Of a stretch of 64,000 bases of DNA, positions 16,314 to 24,075 are shown in pieces. Position 1 is the first letter of the stretch. Every line of letters starts with the position of its first letter. Origin of the DNA: Paenibacillus aceris (lineage in GTDB: Bacteria > Bacillota > Bacilli > Paenibacillales > NBRC-103111). The notes below the pieces were generated by a model. That model did not search any database and had not been told where the DNA came from. It saw nothing but the letters and a program-made list of their open reading frames with translations. Where the stretch lies: NCBI RefSeq assembly GCF_017874035.1, contig NZ_JAGGKV010000001.1:496001-560000 (forward strand), in the 5' to 3' direction. The position numbers and the translations under genes are program-made.

Positions 16314-17390
16314 ATGGTCCGTTATTTTTATTATTTGGTATTTATCAATATGCTGGCGAACATCGTCCTCTTCGTGCCCCGCATTTTTATCACCCACAGG
16401 TTTGAAGGAAGTATGATGGCGCTGGTCTTATCCATCCCGATCGGGTTCATGCTCCTATACTTTTTCGTCAAATCGATTACCAAGTTCCCAGGTCAAGGAT
16501 TCCCGGAAATATTAAAAAAACACACCCCGGGATGGGTGCGTATTTGCTTTTTGATTTATTTTATTGTTATTTGGTACTTGGCCGGCATGATTACACTAAT
16601 TGCTTTTAGCGAAATTACGAAGAAATATATTAATCCTGATATTTCTTCCATGTTCATCGTTCTTGCTTTTGTCATTGTCGTAGGGTTGATTGCTCGCTTA
16701 AGCTCTGAAACCGTTCTTTACAGTATGGAGATATTGCTTATCACCAATGTACCTGTCATTGCATGGGTCCTCTACAAAGCAATCACTAATGAATCCATGC
16801 AATATGATGCTTGTATGGAGATAGCTACTCATATTCTGAATATGCCAACATGGGACACCCTCTCGGCTGGCACTTATATTTTCACCGGATATACGAATTT
16901 AGTTATTTTCAATCGACTCCTTCAACCTAACAAAAAGATTCCTTTCCTATGGACAATCCCGATCGTAGGAACTTTTGTCCTGCTTACCAGTTTTTTGATC
17001 CCTGTGGGATACCATGGGACAATGGCAGTTAACAGCTACATTTACCCTTGGATCTCAACCTCGGATTCTATGCGAGTAGAATTCGGTTTAGTCGAGAGGG
17101 TATTGTTTATTTTCATGCTGCTGTACACCAATATTAGCCTTGCTGGTTCTTTTCTTCATTGGCATGTAGGGATTGAATTTGTTAAAGAGCTAATCCCTAT
17201 TCAAAAAGATAAGCCTTATTTCTCTTGGGTCATAGTTGGCCTTATGGGGGGTATCACATTTCTACTCAGTTTCTTTTTCAACGATGATTCATTATTCGAT
17301 TTCGGCACTGCCTATTTAAATGTTAGATTATTTTCTGAAATTGCATTAGTCTTAACCATCGTTATTCTTGCCAGGAGGAAAACTATGTGA
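16314..17390 (+). CDS. Spore germination protein, GerB family (permease-like B subunit)
   Basis: A 358-residue membrane protein with about ten hydrophobic segments, related to APC-superfamily amino acid transporters. In germinant receptors this subunit binds the germinant. The family pattern is visible in the N-terminal YYLVFINMLANIVLF, the PGWVRICFLIYFIVIW segment and the central TYIFTGYTNLVIFNR. ATG 16314 (MVRYF) is preferred because GGGTGAG lies 7 nt upstream; an in-frame ATG at 16293 has no comparable site. It overlaps gerC by four bases. Expression in the forespore is expected for the family, but I could not identify a convincing sigma-G promoter. Confidence 0.9.
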   Translation: MVRYFYYLVFINMLANIVLFVPRIFITHRFEGSMMALVLSIPIGFMLLYFFVKSITKFPGQGFPEILKKHTPGWVRICFLIYFIVIWYLAGMITLIAFSEITKKYINPDISSMFIVLAFVIVVGLIARLSSETVLYSMEILLITNVPVIAWVLYKAITNESMQYDACMEIATHILNMPTWDTLSAGTYIFTGYTNLVIFNRLLQPNKKIPFLWTIPIVGTFVLLTSFLIPVGYHGTMAVNSYIYPWISTSDSMRVEFGLVERVLFIFMLLYTNISLAGSFLHWHVGIEFVKELIPIQKDKPYFSWVIVGLMGGITFLLSFFFNDDSLFDFGTAYLNVRLFSEIALVLTIVILARRKTM

Positions 17391-18478
17391 AAAAACTGTT
17401 TTTCATTCTGCTCCTCTTATACCTGTGCAGCGGGTGCGGCTTCAAAGATATTGATAAACGATTTTTCGTTGTTTCCATTGGCATTGATAAATCTGAAAAA
17501 AAAGATATGAAATATCGAGTCTCCCTCAAATTAGCCGTTCCTGGAAATAGTCTCGATTTAGGCACTGCCCAATACGAAATAATCACACAGGATGCCAACT
17601 CCATTACCGAAGGCGTTCGATTACTGAAGTCTAAAGTCGATAAAGAGATTGATTTCGGTCATGCGAAAATCATTATCTTCGGCCAGTCGTTTCTGAAGGA
17701 TAATGGCATTAATGCGACAGACTGGTTCAATCGCCGCAGAGATATTCAACTCGTAGCTTGGGTGGCCGTCGGCCAGCCAACAGCAGAAGCCGTCCTAGGA
17801 ACCAAAATTCCCCACGAGAGGCTTCCTGGCAACTCCTTGCTGCTCAGCTTCGGGAAAACGGGCGTAGAATCCGGTTATGTAATATCGGAGTACTTATTCA
17901 ACTTCTTCCGCAAAAAAAAAGAATTAGGACTCGATCCCATTCTCCCCGTTGTGGAATCGGCAAACAACCATTTCACCATCAACACAGCCATCGTTTTTGA
18001 TAAGGAACGAGCAAAACTCACATTAAGTTCCAATGAAACTCGGCTTTTTAATATCATAAAAGCGAGTATCAACAAAGTGGAAATCGAAGCACCTTTCCAG
18101 GAATCAAAGTTTTTCGTATCCGTGGATAATATTCGTTCGTCTTACCGTGTTCGCGTCCCCTCTAGTGGTCACCCTTATGTAGACATGCACATCAAGATGA
18201 GTGGGGTTATTGAAGAATCAGCACTAGGTATACTGGATCCCAATCAGTTAACTGTTTACGAGAAAGCCGTTACGCAATCCGTTCAAGAAAAAATAGTGCG
18301 GCTTCTGAAAAAATTCCAAGACAACCGTCTGGATCCGCTAGGCTTCGGATTGGACTATCGAGCGCATCACTTCGGTACGATAAAAGAGGAATGGCAGACG
18401 TGGCAATCACTTTATCCAGAATTAGAGTTTCGAGTTCGGGTGGAAATGAAGCTCGAAGGGGTGGGCGTAATCAAGTAA
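17387..18478 (+). CDS. Spore germination lipoprotein, Ger(x)C family
   Basis: A 363-residue lipoprotein. The signal peptide ends in the lipobox LCSGC, placing the lipidated cysteine at about residue 17. The mature part starts with the family motif (D)IDKRFFVVSIGIDKS and includes HAKIIIFGQSF, and near the C-terminus WQSLYPELEFRVRVEMKLEGVG, typical of the Ger(x)C domain. The GTG start overlaps the gerB stop (ATGTGA), so translation is probably coupled. It completes the receptor by supplying the outer-leaflet subunit. Ordinary in length and content. Confidence 0.92.
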   Translation: MKKLFFILLLLYLCSGCGFKDIDKRFFVVSIGIDKSEKKDMKYRVSLKLAVPGNSLDLGTAQYEIITQDANSITEGVRLLKSKVDKEIDFGHAKIIIFGQSFLKDNGINATDWFNRRRDIQLVAWVAVGQPTAEAVLGTKIPHERLPGNSLLLSFGKTGVESGYVISEYLFNFFRKKKELGLDPILPVVESANNHFTINTAIVFDKERAKLTLSSNETRLFNIIKASINKVEIEAPFQESKFFVSVDNIRSSYRVRVPSSGHPYVDMHIKMSGVIEESALGILDPNQLTVYEKAVTQSVQEKIVRLLKKFQDNRLDPLGFGLDYRAHHFGTIKEEWQTWQSLYPELEFRVRVEMKLEGVGVIK

Positions 18479-18600
18479 TGATCGATTTTACCGTCACCTT
18501 CCACTATATTTGCATTGGTTTGGTCAGACAGCCATCTTTGCAATTGATCAGGCTGTATGCCAAGCTGATTCGTTAGATGATGAATATCGATTTCTTTCAT
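18412..18600 (-). CDS. Possible small HTH-like protein convergent with gerC
   Basis: A 62-codon frame whose first half, LTNQLGIQPDQLQRWLSD, could form a helix-turn-helix. GAGGTG and AGGTGG lie directly upstream of the ATG. The last 22 codons are antisense to the 3' end of gerC and look like non-selected sequence. I do not recognise a family. It may be a real sporulation-related small gene or a chance frame; I rate it below even odds. No terminator or promoter specific to it was seen. Confidence 0.3.
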   Translation of the reverse strand: MKEIDIHHLTNQLGIQPDQLQRWLSDQTNANIVEGDGKIDHYLITPTPSSFISTRTRNSNSG

Positions 18601-18835
18601 GCCACCTACACCTCATCTATGGTTTGTCTCTTTGGGTTTAACTCTCTTTTACTTTATCGGTCAATCTCTTTTATGTAAATAAGTGCATATTGTCGAATCG
18701 CCTAAAAAATCAATAAAACGTTGAAGTCTAAAAACGGAACATTACGTTTAAATTTATAAATCATGTTGGATGACAAGAATTTGTTCCGATATTCGACTCC
18801 CAAATTGAGCAATCTATGGGGAAAAGCATGAAAAT
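18601..18835. other. Intergenic region without recognised genes
   Basis: The roughly 430 bp between gerC and the aldo/keto reductase gene is AT-rich. Apart from the doubtful small frame at 18412 and the terminator at 18836, I see no open frame or conserved element in it. Confidence 0.5.
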
Positions 18836-18862
18836 CAAAAAGCCGGCCATCTTGACCGGCTT
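18836..18862 (-). terminator. Terminator of the aldo/keto reductase gene
   Basis: AAGCCGG pairs with CCGGCTT around a nine-base loop, followed on the minus strand by a T run. Confidence 0.75.
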
Positions 18863-18908
18863 CAAGTTCCTTTCGCTTTTACCGAAGAAAGAATTATATA
18901 AGTTGCTT

Positions 18909-19847
18909 TTACGCCAATATGGATTCGATTTTATTAATTACATCCGATGAGAGCTCGATACCAGATGCCTTCGCATTTTCTACTACCTGCTCTGGACGGC
19001 TTGCACCCACGAGCGCACTCGCAACGTTGCGCTGCCTCAAGGTCCAAGCTAATGCTAGTTGAGCTACGGAGATCCCCAGTTCCTTTGCGATTCCGTTGAG
19101 CTGTTCGACATTGGCTATTTTTTCCTCAGTGATACCCTTTCTCATATTCTCTAGCTTGGCGGCACGACTATCGGCAGGAATATCGGAGATCGAAGTGTAC
19201 TTCCCGCTGAGAAGACCTTGAGCGAGTGGTGAGAATACGACTTGGCCGATGCCTTTGTCTTCGCCGAGTGGGATCACTTCTTTTTCAATATATCGGTTGA
19301 ACATGTTATAAACCGGTTGGTTGACTACGATGCGATCAAGTAAATATTTATCAGCCACTGCAAGCGCTTCTGCCATTTGTACAGCAGTCCATTCGCTTAC
19401 TCCAGCATACAAAATTTTGCCTTGTCTCACCAAATCATCGATGGTGCGAAGCGTTTCTTCTACAGGAGTTTCAGGATCGAAACGGTGGCAGTAATAAATA
19501 TCCACATAATCCGTACTCAAACGTTTAAGACTGGCATGTAATTGTTCGTAAACATGCTTCCGAGACAATCCACGGTCATTGGGACCATCACCCATTGGCC
19601 AAAACACTTTGGTCGCAAGTACATAGGAATCGCGGGAGTAACTGCTGAGAGCTTCTCCTACCACTTTCTCAGCTTCTCCGCGTTCATACACGTTAGCCGT
19701 ATCGAAAAAATTGATACCGAGGTCGTATGCCTTATGAATCGAATCCACCGCATTTTTCTTTTCGACGTAGCCGCCATATGTAAGCCAACTGCCTAAGCTT
19801 ATCTCACTGACCTTAAGACCCGATTTGCCTAATTTCCGGTACTTCAT
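18909..19847 (-). CDS. Aldo/keto reductase, Kv-beta/AKR6-like
   Basis: A 312-residue NADPH-dependent oxidoreductase. The catalytic tetrad is visible: Asp49 and Tyr54 in DTANVY, Lys80 in LATKVF and His121 in YYCHRFD. NQPVYNMFNR and VFSPLAQGLLSGKY match the potassium channel beta-subunit-like (AKR6) branch that also includes bacterial YghZ. Near the C-terminus SALVGASRPEQV forms the cofactor phosphate site. The start is ATG 19847 (MKYRKLG) at the usual family N-terminus; two earlier ATGs at 19865 and 19856 are less well placed relative to GGAGG. Single-gene unit; physiological substrate unknown. Confidence 0.92.
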   Translation of the reverse strand: MKYRKLGKSGLKVSEISLGSWLTYGGYVEKKNAVDSIHKAYDLGINFFDTANVYERGEAEKVVGEALSSYSRDSYVLATKVFWPMGDGPNDRGLSRKHVYEQLHASLKRLSTDYVDIYYCHRFDPETPVEETLRTIDDLVRQGKILYAGVSEWTAVQMAEALAVADKYLLDRIVVNQPVYNMFNRYIEKEVIPLGEDKGIGQVVFSPLAQGLLSGKYTSISDIPADSRAAKLENMRKGITEEKIANVEQLNGIAKELGISVAQLALAWTLRQRNVASALVGASRPEQVVENAKASGIELSSDVINKIESILA

Positions 19848-19865
19848 GTGCCTCATTCCCTCCAT

Positions 19866-20296
19866 TTGGTTATACGAGCTTGACTATCTAATCATAGAAT
19901 ACTCAGCATTCTTTTAGAAGTACTGAAATTATTTTCACATACTTAACGACAGTATAGTAAGTAAACTCATTCATCTACTAGTACTTATGCTCGCTTCCCG
20001 TTACTATACCCTTCTCGTCTTTACCGTTGCCCAATGGAACGTTCTTCAAAAGGGAATTTGAGGTTGAGGTCGCGCACAAAAACGGGAATCGGTATATATT
20101 CTTGGCCTGAGTCGGCAATCGGTACATTTTGTTGTCACTTACTTTTGACAAGAATATGATCTGATAAAATAAAAAAGCCGCGGTATACGCGGATCGTTAT
20201 CGGACTATATTCTTGACACTCAACGAATTTCGACTAAAAAAAGAAAAAAGAGCGGCAGTTAGCAGCCCTTTTTCTTCGATATGGTGACATTTCCTA
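19866..20296. other. Intergenic region with short repeats, no gene seen
   Basis: No plausible coding frame was found. The DNA holds ATATTCTTG at 20096 and 20207 with an inverted copy at 20149, and a repeated AATCGGTAYAT at 20087 and 20118. This could be the remains of a mobile element. A weak hairpin near 20243-20275 may end the minus-strand operon. Confidence 0.4.
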
Positions 20297-20815
20297 TTAT
20301 TGAAGCTGTCCATTTGACGAGGCCTTGGAGGATACGAATTCACTAGCCCAGTCGACCATTCCGTTCATTAACGTCAATATCAGATTCACGGCATCCTTCT
20401 CTGTCAATGTGCCATTATTCGTTTGGCTGCTAACATATTGAGAAGTTTTCTGTTCAAGCTTTTCTACCAAATCCTTAATTTTCAAAAGTTCATTAGCTAG
20501 GTCAGAAACTTGCTGGCCATTGCCGCCGTTTTGACCAGCCTGCTGACCTTGATTTTGACCCTGATTTTGTCCTTGACCCAGATCTTGCCCCTGCCCCTGA
20601 CCTTGTGCTTGACTTTGATCTTGATCTTGTCCCTGAGCTTGTTGTTGGCCGGAGTCAGAAGCTTGCTGCTGCTGATATTGTCCTCCTTGTGAACCTTGCG
20701 AACCTTGGGAGCCGCCTAACAACATTTTCTTTACTTGCTCGAGCTCGATAAGCACCAAATCGTTTTGTTTGGTGAGTTCATCCATTTGAAGCTTGAGATC
20801 TTGTGTTTTGATCAT
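20297..20815 (-). CDS. Gln/Gly-rich low-complexity protein with coiled-coil ends
   Basis: A 172-residue protein of unknown function with three parts. Residues 1-33 form a predicted amphipathic coiled coil. Residues 34-100 are almost only Gly, Gln, Ser, Asn and Asp in short GQ, GQNQ and SQGG repeats. Residues 102-160 form a second helical region with NELLKIKDLVEKLEQK and a DAVNLILTLMNGMVDW segment. There is no signal peptide. It lies 22 bp downstream of the SodC gene and is probably co-transcribed. Such composition is common in spore coat and crust proteins, but nothing here proves that. The AGGAG site is 13 nt from the ATG, a little far. Confidence 0.75.
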   Translation of the reverse strand: MIKTQDLKLQMDELTKQNDLVLIELEQVKKMLLGGSQGSQGSQGGQYQQQQASDSGQQQAQGQDQDQSQAQGQGQGQDLGQGQNQGQNQGQQAGQNGGNGQQVSDLANELLKIKDLVEKLEQKTSQYVSSQTNNGTLTEKDAVNLILTLMNGMVDWASEFVSSKASSNGQLQ

Positions 20816-20837
20816 GATGTCAAGATTGCTCCTTCCT

Positions 20838-21386
20838 TTATTTCACGGAACCGCAGGCGATCCGTTTACCTGAATTACCGGATGGATCCGTCTTCAGATC
20901 ATCTGCTTTCTCATGAATGACCAGAGAGGTCCCCCCTGGTTTAATCAACGAATTCGGCTTGTCAGGAAGCAGCACAACAGATTTGCTGACGGTACTCAAA
21001 CGACCATTCCCCTGTTCATCTACGATGAGATTGGGAAGATCCCCGGAATGAAAACCCTTGGGATTGAGAAATCCATGCTCTTTATGGGTCGGATTTAAGT
21101 GTGCACCTGCCGAGTCAAAGGTCGGCGCATCGCAGGCAGATTTCTCGTGAATATGAAACCCATGGGCACCCGGCGTCAAGCCGCTCACTTGAAGATCGAT
21201 TTGTACCCCTTCTTGAACAGTTGCTAATTGAGCCGTCCCGATGGGTTGTCCACTGGTTCCAATTAATGTAACTTGTAGGGGGGGCGGTGAAGCAGTTTCT
21301 GCTGTCGCTGAGCTTTTGACGCTTTGGCAGCCTGTCAGGACGAGTAACCCCAAACTTACAGTCACAACATTTTTGAGTGATTTCAT
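20838..21386 (-). CDS. sodC: Superoxide dismutase [Cu/Zn]-family lipoprotein
   Basis: A 182-residue lipoprotein with lipobox LTGC (Cys20) and a Cu/Zn-SOD beta-barrel. All expected metal ligands are visible: the two His of GFHIH, the bridging His of GAHLNP, the His of KEHG, His and Asp in HSGDLPNL, and the His of LVIHEKADD. The disulfide cysteines are in SACDAP and RIACGSV. As I recall, the Bacillus subtilis homologue YojM lacks two copper ligands; this protein appears complete, so dismutase activity is plausible. It would act on the outer face of the membrane. GGAGG precedes the ATG by 10 nt. It leads a two-gene unit with the Q/G-rich protein. Confidence 0.92.
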   Translation of the reverse strand: MKSLKNVVTVSLGLLVLTGCQSVKSSATAETASPPPLQVTLIGTSGQPIGTAQLATVQEGVQIDLQVSGLTPGAHGFHIHEKSACDAPTFDSAGAHLNPTHKEHGFLNPKGFHSGDLPNLIVDEQGNGRLSTVSKSVVLLPDKPNSLIKPGGTSLVIHEKADDLKTDPSGNSGKRIACGSVK

Positions 21387-21596
21387 TTCATGTTATCCTC
21401 CCGAAAACTTAGCGTTTTACATAATCTAACCTTAGGATGCTCAACTGACTTCTGCTGTAACCGTATTAAAAGAATAAAATTTTCATATTGCGTTCGGAAA
21501 TAAGGATAAACGACTTCGTCGTCCCAATGGGACGATCGCGTTTGTCAAGATTGATGCGAAGCTAAAGTATAAAACTTATACTTTCTTATCAAAATA

Positions 21597-21630
21597 GCAA
21601 AAAGCCCGCAATCTTCCGATTGCAGGCTCT
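21597..21630 (-). terminator. Terminator of the 21.65-kb small gene
   Basis: AGCCCGCAAT pairs with ATTGCAGGCT around CTTCCG, with a T run on the minus-strand side. Confidence 0.8.
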
Positions 21631-21647
21631 TTATCGTTTCATCGTAC

Positions 21648-21974
21648 TTACAAAATGGTCATCAATTTGGCAATAATTTGGAGATTCTCAAGCTTTCGCT
21701 TGTAAAAATGAAACTCTACCTTCGCATGCTCGACAGCATCTTCCATTCGTAACACTTGCTGCTGCAATTCTTTCGTGTAGGGCCAGATTTCTGCCTGGCG
21801 CTGCTGCTCATTTTTCCCCGTAACCAAGCCATCACCAATAACTTCGCATTCCTTCGCCAAAAGTTGATGCTTGGCCCAGCTCAGTTCGGATACCGCATCC
21901 ACATAGATTGCTTCTGCTTGTTTGAGCAGTTCGGGCACTAATTGTAATTCCAAAATAACATCCGACCGATTCAT
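21648..21974 (-). CDS. Helical protein of unknown function
   Basis: A 108-residue, probably all-helical cytoplasmic protein with heptad-like spacing, for example KELQQQVLRMEDAVEHAKVEFHFYKRKLENL at the C-terminus. I do not recognise a family. ATG 21974 (MNRSDV) has AGGAGG 7 nt upstream; the frame stays open to 22049 only because it runs through the hairpin element placed there. That element carries its ribosome binding site. A clean terminator follows the gene. It is transcribed alone. Confidence 0.75.
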   Translation of the reverse strand: MNRSDVILELQLVPELLKQAEAIYVDAVSELSWAKHQLLAKECEVIGDGLVTGKNEQQRQAEIWPYTKELQQQVLRMEDAVEHAKVEFHFYKRKLENLQIIAKLMTIL

Positions 21975-21981
21975 TCGGAAT

Positions 21982-22023
21982 CCTCCTAATAGTTTTCGTA
22001 AGAAAACTAACTTCGTAAGCATT
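21982..22023 (-). repeat. Dispersed hairpin-Shine-Dalgarno element, single copy
   Basis: Read on the minus strand: AAATGCTTACGAAG, then the perfect stem AGTTTTC-ttac-GAAAACT, then ATTAGGAGG, followed by the ATG at 21974. It has the same layout as the copies upstream of carB and pyrR. Confidence 0.75.
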
Positions 22024-22206
22024 TGCTCAACTTTGCTGCTTCGCCTCATGTATATTCATATAAAAATAAAACATGCTTATCAGCGAAAACCGGCGACAAT
22101 ACGTCATTTTCACATAAATAACGACCTTTACTGCCATATGATTTCAACAAGGTTTGACAATTTAATTAAGGTTGCATTAAATATACTGAAAACGCTTACC
22201 ACACCC

Positions 22207-22235
22207 TTGAATGGCCTGATAGAAGCAGATAGAAT
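22207..22235 (+). promoter_or_regulatory. Probable sigma-A promoter of the Glu-rich small protein
   Basis: TTGAAT (22207-22212) and TAGAAT (22230-22235) are separated by 17 bp, 32 bp before the start codon. Confidence 0.6.
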
Positions 22236-22267
22236 GATACTATACGTATCAGAGGAGGTGACAAAGT

Positions 22268-22423
22268 ATGAGCCAAGAGGAAGAAGTAGTATCCCAAAAT
22301 GAAGAAGAAATCGCCGAAGAGTCCACCGAAGAAGCGGTGAACGAAGAGGCGGTTGAAGAAGTTGTCGAAGCTAGCCAAGAAGCTGCTGCGGCTGAAGAAA
22401 GCGTGGAATCCGAAGAGGAATAA
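22268..22423 (+). CDS. 51-residue Glu-rich acidic protein
   Basis: The translation starts MSQEEEVVSQNEEE and ends ESEEE. About half of its residues are glutamate, and nearly all others are Ala, Val or Ser, with only one Thr-containing stretch and no Lys, Arg, Cys or aromatics. It has a consensus promoter, an excellent AGGAGGTGA site 7 nt before the ATG, and a hairpin terminator after it, so I regard it as a real gene despite its size. No known family is recognised. It could be a forespore or coat-associated acidic peptide, or a highly charged disordered protein; both are guesses. Confidence 0.7.
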   Translation: MSQEEEVVSQNEEEIAEESTEEAVNEEAVEEVVEASQEAAAAEESVESEEE

Positions 22424-22449
22424 TTGGTCCTTTTACTTAAAATATATGT

Positions 22450-22476
22450 CCCCCTCAACCAACCGGTTGGGGGTTT
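22450..22476 (+). terminator. Terminator of the Glu-rich small gene
   Basis: CCCC.CAACC pairs with GGTTG.GGGG across a four-base loop, then TTT. Confidence 0.75.
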
Positions 22477-22568
22477 ATTGATTTTATAGATTTTTTTATT
22501 TTTTTGTGCATAAATTTTCTGAACATTCAAATAATACTGGTGTACCATAAAAAAGGAGATGATTTTGA

Positions 22569-22778
22569 ATGGCTAGAAACAACACTTTAGTCGTACAACA
22601 AGCAAAAGCAGCATTGGATCAACTGAAGTTTGAAGTCGCTCAGGAAATTGGCGTCCCTCTCTCCCCTACTGGCTACAACGGTAATTTGGCAACACGTGAT
22701 GCTGGCGCTATCGGTGGAAATATCACGAAGCGTTTGGTGCAAATCGCTGAGCAGCAACTATCCAGCTTCAAACGTTAA
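22569..22778 (+). CDS. Small acid-soluble spore protein, alpha/beta type
   Basis: A 69-residue SASP of the alpha/beta family. The diagnostic KFEVAQEIGV carries the site cleaved by the germination protease GPR. The GNLATRDAGAIGGNITKRLVQIAEQQL C-terminal half is the DNA-binding helix-turn-helix region of the family. These proteins coat spore DNA and protect it from UV and heat, and supply amino acids on germination. AAAAAGGAGATGA precedes the ATG. Forespore-specific (sigma-G) transcription is expected; upstream sequence contains GCATA and CATTCAA, but their spacing is not convincing. Single-gene unit with its own terminator. Confidence 0.95.
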   Translation: MARNNTLVVQQAKAALDQLKFEVAQEIGVPLSPTGYNGNLATRDAGAIGGNITKRLVQIAEQQLSSFKR

Positions 22779-22803
22779 TCCTTTGATGTAGGAGCAGGCT
22801 CAC

Positions 22804-22858
22804 AAAGACTGATTCACTCGATCCTCCTTAGAGTGACATTCAGTCTTTTCTTTTTTCT
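22804..22858 (+). terminator. Terminator of the SASP gene
   Basis: AAAGACTGA and CACTC pair with GAGTG and TTCAGTCTTT, followed by a T-rich tract. Confidence 0.8.
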
Positions 22859-22973
22859 TTGAAATCGTCCTATATTCCTTCGATATCCTCACCAGTTTTA
22901 GTTCACATATTTTAATCAGACTACCTCTTTAGTATGATTGCTATATCCCTTATCCGCTAAAGGAGTGGTAACC

Positions 22974-23267
22974 ATGACTGAACAACAATATGAAATTTTT
23001 CGTGATCCGTACCGCATGCTCATTCTCTTGGCTACATTAGTCAGTGAACAAAAAGGTGAAAAAACGCTTCAGTTTGACAACGTACCTTATTTCGAAAACG
23101 ATACGTTCCTCATCCAGCATGGCAAATTTATTTACAAAAAAGCTCAAACCGAAATCACCTGGTTCCAATTTCTCGGAAGAGACATCGCCTGCAACAAAGA
23201 CTATACCCGCGAGGAGTATAACAAAATGTTCGTGGATTGCCTCGCTTCCCTGTACAACCTCACTTAG
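22974..23267 (+). CDS. Small protein of unknown function
   Basis: A 97-residue soluble protein with the order MTEQQYEIFRDPYRML, a central acidic NVPYFENDTF, and HGKFIYKKAQTEITWF. AAAGGAGTGG lies before ATG 22974, better than the upstream frame opening at 22938. The FIYK(K/E)AQT segment recurs in the 110-residue protein encoded at 25274-25606, suggesting a distant relation, but the shared stretch is short. No signal peptide or membrane segment. I do not recognise a family. It ends at a strong bidirectional hairpin. Confidence 0.7.
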   Translation: MTEQQYEIFRDPYRMLILLATLVSEQKGEKTLQFDNVPYFENDTFLIQHGKFIYKKAQTEITWFQFLGRDIACNKDYTREEYNKMFVDCLASLYNLT

Positions 23268-23294
23268 TACATACGTCAGGCTACCGTAATTAAC

Positions 23295-23338
23295 AAAAGC
23301 GCTGTTTAGCGGAAAAATCCGTCTAGACAGCGCTTTTT
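23295..23338. terminator. Bidirectional terminator
   Basis: AAAAGCGCTGT pairs with ACAGCGCTTTT, with an inner CGGA/TCCG stem, between the convergent genes ending at 23267 and 23347. Confidence 0.85.
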
Positions 23339-23346
23339 ACTTAGCG

Positions 23347-23541
23347 TTATTTCTTTTTCACTTCTTCTACAAATACATCACTTGCATCACGATTACTTCC
23401 TAGCTCAAGAATTGTATACTTCTTTTCACCAATCATAATCACATCTTCCACTTCGGGAAGCGGATCCCCTAAATATACGGTTCCTAGATAAACATTACTG
23501 CTCTTCAAACGCAAATTCCATCGATGCTGCTGCTTCGTCAT
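23347..23541 (-). CDS. Small protein of unknown function
   Basis: A 64-residue protein, MTKQQHRWNLRL onward, with a likely beta-rich core (VYLGTVYLGDPLP, DVIMIGEKKYTILEL) and a basic C-terminus. GGGAGG lies 8 nt before ATG 23541; a longer frame from 23556 starts inside the ribosome binding site. There is no signal peptide. I cannot assign a family. It is transcribed alone and shares a terminator with its convergent neighbour. Confidence 0.65.
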   Translation of the reverse strand: MTKQQHRWNLRLKSSNVYLGTVYLGDPLPEVEDVIMIGEKKYTILELGSNRDASDVFVEEVKKK

Positions 23542-23669
23542 TCCTGTTCCTCCCAAACTCTAATGACACCAAGTTACCATAAATCCAGCTAATATGAAAG
23601 TCCTATATCAAACCGCTATGTTTTTTGATATATTAATGACATGATCGCTCAGAAAGGTTGACAATTCCA

Positions 23670-23837
23670 ATGACAACACAAGGCTTAACAGAAGATGAGC
23701 TTTCCATCTTGCTCGGTAAAGGAACTGGATCGGCATTGCAAGTTTCACCGAATGACCTTTCCTTTATGCCAAGGTCCAAAAAGAAACGCAAATCTTACCA
23801 CATTTTCATGAGGCTATTACGACTATGGCGTCACTAG
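23670..23837 (+). CDS. Possible 55-residue basic small protein
   Basis: The frame reads MTTQGLTEDELSILLGKG and ends in a basic, arginine-rich tail (KKKRKSYHIFMRLLRLWRH). AGAAAGG lies about 12 nt before the ATG. The composition is protein-like but no family is recognised. It might be the start of a longer gene that has decayed, since it precedes a stretch with poor coding character and an isolated tRNA. Existence uncertain. Confidence 0.35.
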   Translation: MTTQGLTEDELSILLGKGTGSALQVSPNDLSFMPRSKKKRKSYHIFMRLLRLWRH

Positions 23838-23905
23838 CATTCATAACATGTATGTATTGACATTCTTAAGAATCCTTGGTATATTACTAATTGTCTTCAC
23901 AAAAC

Positions 23906-23978
23906 GACTTGTTAGCTCAGCTGGGAGAGCACTATCTTGACAGGGTAGGGGTCAGTGGTTCGAGCCCACTACAGGTCA
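23906..23978 (+). tRNA. tRNA-Val (GAC)
   Basis: All four arms can be drawn. The acceptor GACTTGT pairs with ACAGGTC (one G-U). The D arm is GCTC/GAGC. The anticodon stem CTATC/GGTAG surrounds the loop TTGACAG, giving anticodon GAC, and the T arm AGTGG-TTCGAGC-CCACT is complete. Discriminator A; CCA is not encoded (TAC follows). The body resembles Bacillus tRNA-Val, but the acceptor stem does not match the usual copy as I remember it. It stands alone, outside any tRNA cluster. Confidence 0.85.
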
Positions 23979-23985
23979 TACAGAG

Positions 23986-24014
23986 AAAAGCCTTGTATAT
24001 CAAGGCTTTTTTTG
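23986..24014 (+). terminator. Terminator of the tRNA-Val gene
   Basis: AAAGCCTTG pairs with CAAGGCTTT around TATAT, followed by seven T residues. Confidence 0.85.
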
Positions 24015-24075
24015 TTTTTCTAAAAAGCTTCTCCAAAGAGCGAATCCTAATATCCACGATGTCCGACATACTATT

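Noticed and set aside
22500..22540. Sigma-G promoter of the SASP gene
   Set aside because: GCATA and CATTCAA are present but their spacing (about 11 bp) does not suit sigma-G; no confident assignment.
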